The notes beneath the pieces were generated by a model. The model was not told the origin of the DNA, made no database searches, and saw only the letters and a program-made list of their open reading frames with translations. Below, piece by piece: positions 37,667-49,142 of a DNA stretch of 64,000 nucleotides; the stretch's first letter is position 1; each line of letters begins with the position of its first letter. A program made the translations under genes and the position numbers. Location of the stretch: the NCBI GenBank assembly GCA_951799425.1, contig OX637397.1, positions 5,323,001 through 5,387,000 of the forward strand. The letters run 5' to 3'. Origin of the DNA: Ilex aquifolium (lineage: Eukaryota; Streptophyta; Magnoliopsida; Aquifoliales; Aquifoliaceae).

Positions 37667-38110
37667 TAGGTCTGTCAAAGTCCGACACGATACGATTAAC
37701 CGACACGAATTAAGCAGGTTTGGGTGAGACCTTAACGGGTTCGGGTAAGTCATGTCAACTTGTTTATCTCCCGTTTACCCATTTAAATAAAATTAATATA
37801 ATAATAAATTAATAATTATTTTAAAAAATTAGGCAAATTTTTTTAATAACAGCCACAAAATATATATAGTATTTTAAGTGATAGCCACATAATTTTTTTT
37901 TAAATTAGTGATAGTCACAAAAAATATAATAATAAATTAAAACTAAACGGGTTAAACGAGTCGTGTTACCCGTTTATTAAACGGTTCTTGTTCGTATTGA
38001 GGTTTTTCACCTGTTTATTAAACGGGTCGTGTATGAGTTTACATGTTTTCCACACGCCACCCGATTAACCCGATATGTAATCGTTTAACTTGACACGTCT
38101 GACACACCTA
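37667..38110. mobile_element. Non-autonomous hAT element
   Basis: Ends are TAGGTCTGTCAAAG and (reverse complement) TAGGTGTGTCAGAC. The 8-bp duplication ACTAATAT is perfect (37659-37666, 38111-38118). The 444-bp body has repeated 'acgggt' and 'cgacacg' words near both ends. Confidence 0.88.
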
Positions 38111-38118
38111 ACTAATAT

Positions 38119-40560
38119 ACCCAACCCACGACCCGATTCATGATCCATGACATTAGATCGATCCATCACCCATGAGTTGGCTTGTGACCCATGACCTATG
38201 GGTCAACCCAACACCGACCCGACCCATTATGTGTATATGTTTTGATGAATAGTGTATGTGTATTTTGATTTTCTATTAAATGTGTTTGTGTTTTTTGTGT
38301 GTTAGTATATGTGTGTTTATTTTTTGTGTATTAGTGTGTGTGTATGTGTGTATTTTTTGGTGTACTAATGTGTGTCTATTAAGAGTTTTAATTGTTTTAT
38401 GAGTTTAACCCAATTCGTTATAAACCCAACTCATAACCAATCCAACCCACTCATTTGTCACCTCTAGTGATAATGTTTGGCGACTTTATTGTGTAGTGGT
38501 GGTGTTGACTCGAGCCATGGGCGAAAAGGTTATAGCCAGGGAAGGAGCCAGAGTCCATTTCTAGTGGGGAAAACCATCACATTGAAGAGAATGACTGAAG
38601 AACAATCATTAAAATTTATTGTGTCTTACAAACATGACTGTTTTGCCAATTACACTTTTTATAAAATAATTATTCATGGTAATTTTTTGTTTTGTTGCTT
38701 TAAAATTTTTTCATGCATGAATTATACATAAAAAGATAGAACCTAATCAAGAAAAATTATACGAAAGTTATTTTATAGAAAGTACTAGTATTAGAATAAT
38801 TTCATAAAGAATGCTGTTTTGACAAATCATTCTATAAACAAACTATAAATATGCATGTCAACCATATGATTTTGAGTGATCCGAATCCAAGTTCGATTTG
38901 AAAATTCTATTTTGAACCTGATTTGATTATTCAATGGATTTCGTCTTTGCAATCCATATCCATTAAATATTAGAAATTTGATCGAAAACTTTATATACAC
39001 GTGTGTGTGCATGTGTTTTTATAAATCAATCCGATTCACAATGAGGTCAAATTTTGGTATATTCAAATCTAAATTCTTGAAATATAATAACAAATTCGAA
39101 CTTGGATAATCGATTAAACATATCAATCTATATCTAGATAATATAATTTAGAGAAGAATTAGTTTAGTAACTTAGTGTGTCGTTGTAGAAACAAGAGAAA
39201 TAGCTAGAAAGTAAATAAAGAATTGTGAGAATAAGTCTCATGAATCGAAAAAAATTCAGTGGAGGCAAGTATTAAAAAAATTTATTTTTTTGTAATTTTA
39301 AACTAGCCTCAAAAGATTTTCAAAATTTTAGTGGGGGCAGCCCACCCTCCCTCTGGCCATGATTTACAGATCATTGTTATGTGGTATTGGTATGAATCGT
39401 ATGATTTGTCTTGGGTATGTGGTGGTGGCAATGTAGTGTTGTTGATAATGGTGGGAGTCCTTCTGTGTGTGTGCTTTGGCCCTGGTGTGCGTGTGTGTGC
39501 ACTTGCAGTGGTGCGACGGTGGTCGTGTGAGTAGTTGGTGCGATGGTTGCTTGGCTGCTTCTTGTAGGTTGGGTGGTGGCTTGGGTGCGGTTATGGTAGA
39601 TTTGGGTGGGGTTGTTTCCTTAGTTATTGATTGTGGTTGTAAGAGTGTCGGAGGCCGGCTCATACATAAGGCCACTAAAGCATGAGTTTTAGGCTCCAAT
39701 TAAAAGAGCCAAGGATTTAAATTCATAAAAATTGAGTCCAACAAAAATCTAGTTAAAATTTCAACTAATAAAAAATTTTAATTAAATAATTTGGACCCAT
39801 AAGTTCAACCTAAATACAAAATTAAATTTGACAAAATATTTAATAAGGTTGAAAAGATGCAAAAAGTATTGTACATTAAAAATCACTGGTCATTTTTCCT
39901 CTCACACACACTCGTTCTCTCCCTAATTATATGTTTGTCCTTATCTAAAATTAAAGTACAAATTAAATTATTTATTTTCATTCTCTCTCCCTTTAAATCT
40001 CACTCTTTTTTTATCTATTACAAGTGCAATACTTTTCTAAATAATTAAAGACATAAAACATTAATCTACTGATTCCTTATCTTCTTCAAAATTTTTCATA
40101 TACAAATATTTGTTTTTTAATTGTTATATTTTTATTAATCAACTAAACACTTTTATAATCATAAAATATTACTATCTTGGAATTAAAAAATTTTAAAATT
40201 ATAGCACAATAAGACTTAATGTATTATTGCGACCCACGAAATTAAGATATGATATAAGGATTCTTCCCTAACATCGCCTATTAGCAAAAAAAAAAAAAAA
40301 AAAAAAAATTTATATATATATATATATATATATAGAAAATTTTAAATTAATTTGAATTTTAAATTAATTATTTTTAAATATTTTTTTCACTAGTGACAAA
40401 CACAACAAAAGAAAAAAAATTTAGGTAAATGAAGAATAATAGATTTCATAAAATTAGAAAGATTAAGTGGATTGGTCGTGTGATCAATTGAAAAGATACG
40501 TGTATAAAACCTGAGTGTAAAATTTGACTAATAATCACTATCTCAAAAAGTGAGTATTTT
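38119..40560. other. AT-rich intergenic DNA with repeat fragments
   Basis: No gene was found. 39410-39620 is GT/GC-rich low complexity. From about 39651 ('ggaggccggctc') the sequence resembles the flank of the hAT element at 49143 (shared 'ttgagtccaacaa'). Confidence 0.4.
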
Positions 40561-40636
40561 TTAAAATTAATATTAAAAAAAACTTCATTTAAAAAGCTTT
40601 AAAATGTAACTATTTTTACAACTTTATATAAAACCT

Positions 40637-40964
40637 TATAGAAAGTTCTAAAATGTAACAATATTTTTTTAAGTCCATATAAAGTTTTATAGAAAGTCAT
40701 CTTATAGAAAATTCTAAAATGTAACAATATTTTTTTCAAGTCTATATAAAGTTTTATAGAAAGTCCTAAAATATAACAAAGCCTTATAAAAAACATTCTA
40801 AAAGCAATGACTTCTAGCTTTAAAAGAGCAATCTTATAGAAAGTTCTAAAATGTAACAATATTTTTTTCAAGTCTATATAAAGTTTTATAGAAAGTCCTA
40901 AAATATAACATAGCCTTATAAAAAAATTCTAAAAGCAATGACTTCTAGCTTTAAAAGAGCAATC
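40637..40964. repeat. Tandem repeat, 132-bp unit, about 2.5 copies
   Basis: Full units at 40701-40832 and 40833-40964 are nearly identical; a partial unit lies at 40637-40700. The apparent 90-codon minus-strand frame is a product of this repeat. Confidence 0.85.
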
Positions 40965-41039
40965 TCTTTCAAATTCATTTCACTCATTTCACTCTCTTTT
41001 CCTCCACTCTATCGCCCCTCTGTAAGATCATAATTTGTT

Positions 41040-41691
41040 AGCTAAAACATGCCCAATATTGGGTTTTTGAATAAATTCAACATATTAGTTTTTGAATAAT
41101 CAACATCCAAGTTAACTAGATATGAAGACATCATAAATCATTACGCTCTACTTGGTCACTGCAACATCATCCTTTCTCCTGAATAACAAAACCCATAAAG
41201 AAAATCGTGTTGTATTCTTCCATATCCATTCTCTCCCTATGTTGTGTTCCAACTATTTTGGATCCAATAGAAGCTGATCCCTTCATGTGTTCCGTACCCA
41301 ACAGCAGGAATGGCATGTCTGCCCCACCTCCCTTCCGATTTTGATTGTTCACTAGGTCCTTGGTAAATTTATTTTGGACAGGAAATTTAACAAGGACCTA
41401 GTGAACAATCAAAATCGGAAGGGAGGCGGGGCTGACATGCCATTCTTGTTGTTGGGTACGGAACACATGAAGGGATCAACTTCTATTGGATCCAAAATAG
41501 TTGGAACACAACATGGGGAGAGAATGGATATGGAAGAATACAACGCGATTTTCTTTATGGGTTTTGTTATCTGGGAGCAAGTAGAGCGTAATGATTTATG
41601 ATGTCTCATATCTAGTTAACTTGGTTGTTGATTATTCAAAAACTAATATCCTGAATATATTCAAAAACCCAATATTGAGCATGTTTTAGCT
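41040..41691. repeat. Large foldback (long hairpin) locus
   Basis: Arms of about 310-330 bp (left 41040 to about 41369, right about 41391 to 41691) are reverse complements at roughly 95% identity, with a loop of about a dozen bases inside a further TAAATTT/AAATTTA pairing. The left arm carries about 25 bases not present in the right. Each arm has a short frame, read towards the outside, containing KGGGADMPFLLLGTEHMKGS. A transcript from either strand would fold into a near-perfect double-stranded RNA. Confidence 0.88.
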
Positions 41692-42639
41692 ATATTTTCA
41701 TGTTTTATGTTAACTAGTTGGTGCACACGTGCGTTGCACGTGATTTATTTTGATGACTCTACCATGAGATGTTTTTTATGACTTCCGCTTACTACCTAGT
41801 AGAAAAGGCAATCATAATAGACTTGGAAAGCATAAATTACCAACATTTTTCCCCCAAATTACTTGATTTTTAAGCGTTCATAGCATAATTTCAATAAGAT
41901 GTTAAATATATTTCTTAAACAATGTCATGGAAAGAAAAGCCAATAAGTAAATCGGTAAGAAAGACAAATTTGATTCATGACTCATTGATCATTGGCTCTA
42001 AATCAGCAAATAGACTCCACAACCAATAACAATTCTAACTTTGGTTTCTCCCAAAAAAACCACCATTATCACTGATAAATTGAAATTAATAACATATGGG
42101 ATGATTTCCCATTTCTGCTATTTTCTTAGTTCGTGAATTTAATTTTTGGAAAAATCAATTCTTGACGCGTTAGTCATTCAAAATTGGATATTAGTAGCAG
42201 TAAGTTGCAAAAATATACTTCACCCAATCATTATATTTTACTAAAAATTAAGCAAATATGGTGCCTAAAAAAACAGATAAAGGAAACTTTTGAATTCTAA
42301 TAGTAAAAAGTTTGGTACTGCAAAACTGACTATAACCACGATTACTTAATGATGCATATATCAATACACATAACTACTTCAAACTAAAAAGGGGAACCAA
42401 TGAAATAAACCAACCTTAAACATCTAAATGCAGGTCATACAATGGTAACTTCCCCTGAAATTCATTAGATTACATAATAATATCCTTTTGGTGATCAAGG
42501 AGAATAGTGCATATTATGTGTTCATAACTATTTTCTATAAAACCAATTAAAAAAAAACTTACTATAGGAATGTAAGTACAAGCAATGGCAGAAATAAAGA
42601 CATACATTCCTCTAAAGAAGTGCAAAAGGATATAGCCAA

Positions 42640-42977
42640 TGATCAAAATTTCATTTTAAAATGGTCGAAACGTTTCCATTTCCAAGGAGACCGAAATGAA
42701 TCAGTGATGGAATCGAAATTCTAATACTTCGAGGTGTTCCATAATGTTTTGAAATATTTTGTAATATTTAAATGCATTTGCACAATTATTTCAGAATATT
42801 TCAAGGTATTTTAATATGCTTTGGTATATTTCGACCAATATTTTACAAAACTAATTCTTAAATTTTCATTTTTTTCATTATGTTTCTGAAACGGGTCGAA
42901 ACGTTTCCGAAACACGTTGAAACGTTTCTGTTTCTTAGGTGACCGAAACAATACACCGAAATGAAATTTTAATCCTT
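42640..42977. mobile_element. TIR element with TTTCG-rich arms, copy 1
   Basis: Ends TGATCAAAATTTC and (reverse complement) GGATTAAAATTTC are flanked by a 12-bp direct repeat GGATATAGCCAA (42628-42639, 42978-42989). The interior is rich in GAAACG/CGTTTC words. It is nested in Helitron 1 and related to 63303-63550. Confidence 0.7.
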
Positions 42978-43567
42978 GGATATAGCCAAGTGACTCCAAA
43001 TCATTCTGGCAACTTTTCTCTAAAGATACAAATCAGAAAAGAAAAAAAAAAGGGGTGGGGGGTACACAAGAACACAACATTCACAATCAAAAGATTCACA
43101 AACCATCGCCTATGTCACCAAGTATGTCTAGGTGAATTTTATTTCTCCATTTCAAGTGATTAATGAGATTCAAAAGCCAGATATTGTCACTACAAGTAGT
43201 GTAGAATTTGAGATAAAGCCTCTTGCTCTACTTGAGTCAGATTATGGATCTAGAAAGAAATCATCTTACTCATATAATGCCTAACTACCTCTTAATCTAT
43301 TGTCATCGAGCAAAAATAACAACCCATTAGCACTAACGCTAATTCAATAGATTTTCATATACAGTAAAGATGGAATTTATGAAGAAATGCTTACCGTTAG
43401 ATTGATTTGTATCACCACTGATAATGGTTGGGCCCAATACCAAAATGGCGATGAGTAGTGGTAATGTCATCACCCTCAACTCTCTAATCTTACCCATCTC
43501 GGTATATCTCTCCCTCCCTTCTCCAAACTATTTTTTGAGAGAGAAACTTCAAGCAGTGAACTAACAC

Positions 43568-43572
<5 letters not shown>

Positions 43573-43637
<65 letters not shown>
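43573..43637. repeat. (GA)n microsatellite
   Basis: An uninterrupted GA run of about 65 bases inside Helitron 1. Confidence 0.95.
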
Positions 43638-43641
<4 letters not shown>

Positions 43642-43800
43642 AGGGTCAAGTAACATGCAATGAAATAAGTTAGTTGTTTTAGTTATTAACACATATTTAG
43701 GGATTGAAATCACCTAATTCTGTTGTTGAGGGGTAAAAAAGAAAATTAAAAGTTTAGAAGAATAGTTGACATTTTATATTAGTATAGACATAGATATAGA

Positions 43801-44979
43801 TTAGTCACCTTTTCCATACATTCCAGATGGTTTTTGCTATACTGTGTGCAGAAAGTTGCACTCAACGCCTTCTATGATCATTGCTTAAAAACATAAGCAG
43901 TAATAGACGTCATTTTAAAGGGATTGTTATTAAGAATCTTTTATTCTTTATGGCATTGTAAAATCCAAAGTTGTATTATTTGGCTATCGTATCAAAACTT
44001 AAAACACTTATGAGACCAAAAAATAATACTTGTGCAACATTTTACATTATAAGGCTGAAAAACTCCTATGACCTAACAAATATAACATGAGCGCCATAAA
44101 ACTTAATGAAATGATAGTAATCACCTCATAAGGGAAGTTTCGCTAGCACTTCCTCACTTTTTGGGTAAGTTCGCATATGTCGCATCCAAAGGGCAAGACT
44201 GAGCATATGCAAAGATATTTTTCTATAGACATACCAAGACCTAGAAGAGAGATAAGAAACATCATTACAGATGGTGATCAATGCATATCCTTAGCAATAA
44301 TCATAATTGAATATCAACATCGGGAGGTTGATAAAAAAAAATGTAAATTAGATAAATGATATTTCCAAAGTTATGCAATGAGACACATCATTGAAGACTC
44401 TTATCAGTTTGCCTGAATTTTCATTTGTTTTCCCCCTAGTTTATCCATTGTAGTATTTTTGCCTGCATTCAAGTAATCGATATCATCTTTGACATCCAAA
44501 AGGAATTAAAACCTAGGACATTAACAGCCTTTGCAAATGATAGATACCCTGACATTTCTCAATGTCCCAACATCATAGCTTGATTGGTTTCAACCTAATG
44601 TTTGTATTTGAACTTCCACCATGAAAGTCATTCTATCCAACTCATAGAAGAATGCACCCAACCTGAGTGACAAGAAAATCAATTGGGGTTAGCCTAAGAT
44701 TGTAGAAACAATATAAGAGTAAACAACTACTAAAGCTTATTAGTAAGCAATTATTTTACCACAGAGGACAAAATCAAATAGAGAAATGATCAACCTAATT
44801 AACAGATAGCTACATCGGCAATCAATTACACACATCAAAATATACATGGAATTGGTTGGTTACTGTATCTAACTCCTCTGAGTTCTAAGTTCTGACAAAT
44901 TTGATGCAAGAAATGCTTGTTCTATGCTTAAGGGATCATAAAATGACTTGAAAAAAATTGCATCACAATCAACAATTAG
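43801..44979. other. Intergenic DNA, nothing recognised
   Basis: No gene or paired repeat ends. Confidence 0.4.
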
Positions 44980-45095
44980 AACTACTGTTGGTACAAATTC
45001 TTGCACAACATAGAGAATTCTGGCTGACCTGGACCGGATCCAGTAGCCTTTACCTTTCTTTCTGCCTAGAGCGAAATGTGGAGGGTCACACCCTT

Positions 45096-45138
45096 GTCCC
45101 ACATCGAAAGAAAGTCGTCCTCCCCACCCCCATATAAG
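45096..45138 (+). promoter_or_regulatory. snRNA-type USE plus TATA (left arm)
   Basis: GTCCCACATCG matches the plant snRNA upstream sequence element (RTCCCACATCG) at all 11 positions. TATAAG follows after 26 bases. In plants 23-26 bp spacing is the Pol III (U6-like) arrangement, and about ten more is Pol II. Confidence 0.6.
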
Positions 45139-45213
45139 CCTTCAGCCTAATGAAGGTGGTACCCATCCCAGCAGTCTGCTGGGATGGGTACCACCTTCAT
45201 AGCAAGCGGACGC

Positions 45214-45255
45214 TTATATGGGGGTGGGGAGCACCACTCTCAGTCGATGTGGGAC
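45214..45255 (-). promoter_or_regulatory. snRNA-type USE plus TATA (right arm, convergent)
   Basis: On the minus strand GTCCCACATCG is again followed by 26 bases and TATAAG. It points at the left-arm promoter across the palindrome centre. The bases between USE and TATA differ from the left arm, while both motifs and their spacing are kept. Confidence 0.6.
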
Positions 45256-45376
45256 GGATGCGTTCGCCCATGTTGCACTCCTCCGGGTACTGAGAGGTAA
45301 AGGCTACTGGATCCGGTCCAGGTCAAGCCGAAATCTCTAGACAAGGTGTGTTAACCCTCTGTCTCCAAAATGGCGC

Positions 45377-45381
45377 TTTTT
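45377..45381 (+). terminator. Possible Pol III terminator
   Basis: TTTTT lies about 220 bases after the start expected from the left-arm promoter, just before the second unit. Confidence 0.3.
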
Positions 45382-45489
45382 GTTGGTACAAAGTCTTGCA
45401 CAACATAGTGATTCTGGCTGACCTGGACCGGATCCAGTAGCCTTTACCTTTCTTTCTGCCTAGAGCGAAATGTGGAGGGTCACACCCTT

Positions 45490-45532
45490 GTCCCACATCG
45501 AAAGAAAGTCGTCCTCCCCACCCCCATATAAG
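45490..45532 (+). promoter_or_regulatory. snRNA-type USE plus TATA (second unit)
   Basis: Identical to the left-arm promoter, same spacing. Its downstream arm is truncated to the 67-bp terminal repeat. Confidence 0.6.
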
Positions 45533-45641
45533 CCTTCAGCCTAATGAAGGTGGTACCCATCCCAGCAGGTAAAGGCTACTGGATCCGGTCCAGGTCAGCC
45601 AGAATCACTATGTTGTGCAAGACTTTGTACCAACAACTACT

Positions 45642-46690
45642 ATTATGTGTCCAACATTATCCAAGTTTCGAGCAATCTATCATGACGTACAAATTGGAGT
45701 ATATTTTTCCCATGAACTCAACTCTACCAAGCTTATATTCATACCAGCTTAACGATCAAAGGAGATTTTCAAGAAATGCAAGTCAAACAAAGAAAACAAA
45801 TATAAACTTGTAATTGTTTTGGTATTCTCAGATTGCCAATGTGCTACAATGAACCTATAACTTTTTTTTGTTAAAATGTGTAAACAAACTTTTATATGAT
45901 TTCATATGTACCAGAAGTTAAATGTTTTTATCATAAAATTAAAGGAAGAAGAGTGAACTTTCAACGAATCGATCTCACAGTTCCTTGGAACGATCCAGTT
46001 CAGCCAATAGCATAGATGCCAAATTTGTAACCCTTTTGGATTTTTTTATTTTTTTTTTATTTTTCAACATTCCACACACTTACTTAAGAAGGGACTTCAA
46101 GGGTTAAATCTCAATCCATGGCTATTATGATGGGCCAAATATGACTCAAACCAAAAATTATATATTGGGCCAAACAGCTGCCATTAGTGCTCCTTTTAAT
46201 AGGCATGTCCATTAAACAAGACGGCCCGGCCCATTCACGTATTTCCTCTATTATTGTATTTCCTGTCATATTGCACATCGAAAAAAATCTGTGATATTGA
46301 CTCAATATTGAACGGAAAAAAGGTTGGAAGAAATTGAGATTCATTAAGATGTAATTATATTAAATGAGATTGAAATTTCGATTAAACATTTGAAATTGAT
46401 CCCAAATTTTTATGATTGATTCAAACTTGATATGTGTAAATCATAACTCGACCTTTTAAAAACAAATTCCGTATATGAGAATGCGTTTTTTTTTTTTTTT
46501 TGGGTGCATTTCTTAGCCTTTGATAGTAGATCCACTCCATCCCAACATTCCCATCTTCTAGTAATTTAACCCCCCCAAAAAAAAAGTTGCACCAAAATTT
46601 AGAATAATAAGAAAAATTTTGGTAGAAAATCGAAAAATTACTTTTTAGTATTGTAGTTTTACCTTATAATCATATATTAGTGCATAGATG
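45642..46690. other. Intergenic DNA, nothing recognised
   Basis: No gene, no matched element ends; several T- and A-runs. Confidence 0.4.
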
Positions 46691-46695
46691 CATTA

Positions 46696-47203
46696 TGATG
46701 ATGTACAAAAGTGAGTTTATACAAAATCAATTAAAGATGAAATAAAGAGGGCTCAACATAAGCAAACACAAAGATTATGTGATTCGATCTGGATAATCTA
46801 CTCCACTGGGAAGGACGACGGTGGCCATATAATCTTATTACTTGAGAGATGTAGTGTGTTGAGATGTGTGTGATGCCCCCATGTGTATGTGAGGCTTACA
46901 ATTTATGGGAGAGTATAGTCTTCATAGCGTCCTAAAGCGAACTTTGATGGAAGCGCCATCGCGGAGAACCTTGATTAAGGTATCACCCTTGTGACGAGGG
47001 TGGAGTGGCTTCGTGATGTTGGCGTAACGGACAAGATGGTTGACGCTTGCGATGCATACTTTGATTCCCTTCCTAAGATGGAGATCTCACGCGTGTCACT
47101 AGTAGACTGAGTTTTTCAAAGCGATAGGCTTGGTCTTTATTAGCCTGTATTTCTGAGTTGGGCTTGGTCTGTAATTCTAGGCCTAGTCTGGCTAGTCCCG
47201 TCA
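46696..47203. mobile_element. Solo LTR C
   Basis: It begins TGATGATGTACAAAA and ends GTCCCGTCA. The duplication CATTA is perfect (46691-46695, 47204-47208). Start and end resemble solo LTR A, suggesting one retrotransposon family. Confidence 0.82.
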
Positions 47204-47208
47204 CATTA

Positions 47209-49134
47209 TACTTTGAATCTTGGGAAATTTGGAAGAGGAACATAATTGACCCGTTTGAAGTTAGTTTTTTTGAATGTGAAACCGATGTTTGAAAAGTTAA
47301 ATGAAAAAGTCCAAGTTAAAAAAAATTTGAAACTATTTTAAGTGTTTTCGAAAAAAGTCGATTTTTTCTTAAAAGCCCTTGGATAAGTTATATTTTTTAG
47401 CTTTTCCTTGGTGTTGATAAAAGTTATTTTTGCTCAAAAAATTAATAAAAAGTCGTCAAATAAATCCGAATCCAAACAAACTAAACTTCTTTTTACTGTA
47501 AAAGAAAAAAAAAAGTTTTCAGCTCCCAAACAGGCCTAGTGTGTGGTCCTTGTTTTGATGGCTTAGATTTCATTGAACCAGGCCAGGAAATGTATGGTCC
47601 TCACTTCGATAGCTTTTAGTGGAAGGATGTTTTTGTTTTTGTTCTTATTTCAAGTGTAATTTTTTTTTTTTATAACTAATGGCTACAAATCATTAAATTC
47701 AAAATTAATAGCGGAGATAGACAGAGCTACAACACGGAAGTCTGTGCCGTACCTTTACCCATATTTCAACATAAGATAGCAAATTTGAGGCTTTCGTAAC
47801 TTTTCTATTTTTTTTATCCTCAAGCTCTGAGTCGGCTATTGTAATTCGAGCCTGTTTAAGGACATGTCTCCTACACAAACACAGGCTCACTCGCATACGC
47901 ATGTATCCCATCTGTCTCTCTCTGTAGGGGTGGTTATGACTCATGAGTGTGCAGTAGAGTGTGATTTTAGTGATTGAGAATGAGAGGGTGGCCCGGGTTT
48001 GGTGATTAAGACAGTGGATGTGTGAGGTGTAAACGCAGACATTGGGTAACCACTCGATAATAAACAAACAAATAGATAAGTGAACCTAACTTTGAATATG
48101 TGACAGCTAATTGAATTATTTAAAAGAGTAGGGTCTATTTGTCTAATTATTGAATTATCATTGAACGATTACACTACGTGACAATATTAATGTGATTAAA
48201 GTGGGTGCGGGGTTAATATTTGGTTGACGTCGGTGGTGTTTCTGATGGGTTTGGTTGTTTTCTTGATGAGTAATACTATGCAAACTAAATTTATGCATCA
48301 AAATTATTATCAATCGTTGGATCAGTAGGACTCACTATCATCTAACGATTACCAATAATTTAGCGCATATTTTTAGTGTATAAATTTAATACACATAGAA
48401 TTATCTTTTCTCGATTGTTATTGATTTCCTTTCTTATCAGGTTATTGATTTTGTCGTTTGACGTTTGATTCATGGCCTTGATTTTGTGAGTGGAGTTGGT
48501 TTGTGGTGTGTAAAAGTGTGGATGTGGGTGGTCGCGATATGTGTGTCCTATGATCCTATCCTATCTACTTGGTTGTGCAGTGGCGATAAGTTTATGGCAT
48601 CCACAAAAAATATATGGGTACGATCGACACTAATAATGGAAAGTTATAAGTTTCAAATTTAGTAAACTTTAAACGCCTCATTGTCTAAACGATGAAAAAT
48701 AACGAGTAACGATGCTAAAACAAATATTTTTTTAATACGGAAAGTAGTTGTGTTATAAGAAATTAATCGAAAATCTAATTTAGTGTAATTAGTAGATTAA
48801 TTATAAGTTTCAAAGTTAGAGGAAATTTTCTTTCAAGCTAACAATTGTAGTTGATTAAGTCCCTAAATTAGATTTGAATAATATTTTTTTCTTAAAAAAA
48901 TGACGAAAAATAGACATTTCATGTGAAAAGACGGTTGAAAGGGGGAAAGGTAACGGTATCGTCGGTGTTACAGTACCGTAGGCATTACGATACCGTCGGT
49001 GTTGACATCCAAGGGACCATTTTGTGTTCGGAGAAAGATGCCTTAATTGCATATCAAAAGAAGATGCCGTAATTGACGCTAAGCTAGAGTGACGTTTCGT
49101 CTGCACATAGTATGCCTTTTATATAGTTTCACTT
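47209..49134. other. AT-rich intergenic DNA
   Basis: No gene was found. A possible MITE lies at 47248-47536 (ends 'gacccgtttgaag' and 'cccaaacaggcc'), without a confirmed duplication. Confidence 0.4.
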
Positions 49135-49142
49135 GTTTGGAT

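Larger units (their letters stand above)
41714..43800 (-). mobile_element. Non-autonomous Helitron 1
   Basis: Read on the minus strand it begins TCTATATCTATGTCTATACT after a host A. It ends with hairpin ACGTGCAACGCACGT, then GTGCACCAACTAG and a host T. The TC start, CTRR end, 3' hairpin and A/T insertion site all fit Helitrons. There is no Rep/helicase coding. Confidence 0.8.
44987..45634. mobile_element. Foldback element with snRNA-type promoters
   Basis: It is flanked by AACTACT (44980-44986, 45635-45641). A left arm (44987-45174) and a diverged inverted right arm (about 45176-45365) meet at CCCAGCAG|T|CTGCTGGG. A second unit (45382-45634) has perfect 67-bp terminal inverted repeats starting GTTGGTACAAAG (45382-45448, 45568-45634). 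The unit thus has three promoter copies, described separately. There is no protein coding. I do not know this family. Confidence 0.82.

Noticed and set aside
40599..40871. 90-codon minus-strand frame
   Set aside because: It is generated by the 132-bp tandem repeat.
41374..41601. Small protein gene in the foldback arm
   Set aside because: The frame exists in both arms, but three of about seven differences change the residue, so there is no sign of protein constraint. It may be a captured fragment.
43573..43637. CRISPR-like or structured repeat
   Set aside because: It is a plain GA microsatellite; this is plant nuclear DNA.
45096..45381. U6, U3 or 7SL gene
   Set aside because: USE and TATA are present, but the downstream sequence does not resemble the 5' ends of U1-U6, U3 or 7SL RNA as I know them.
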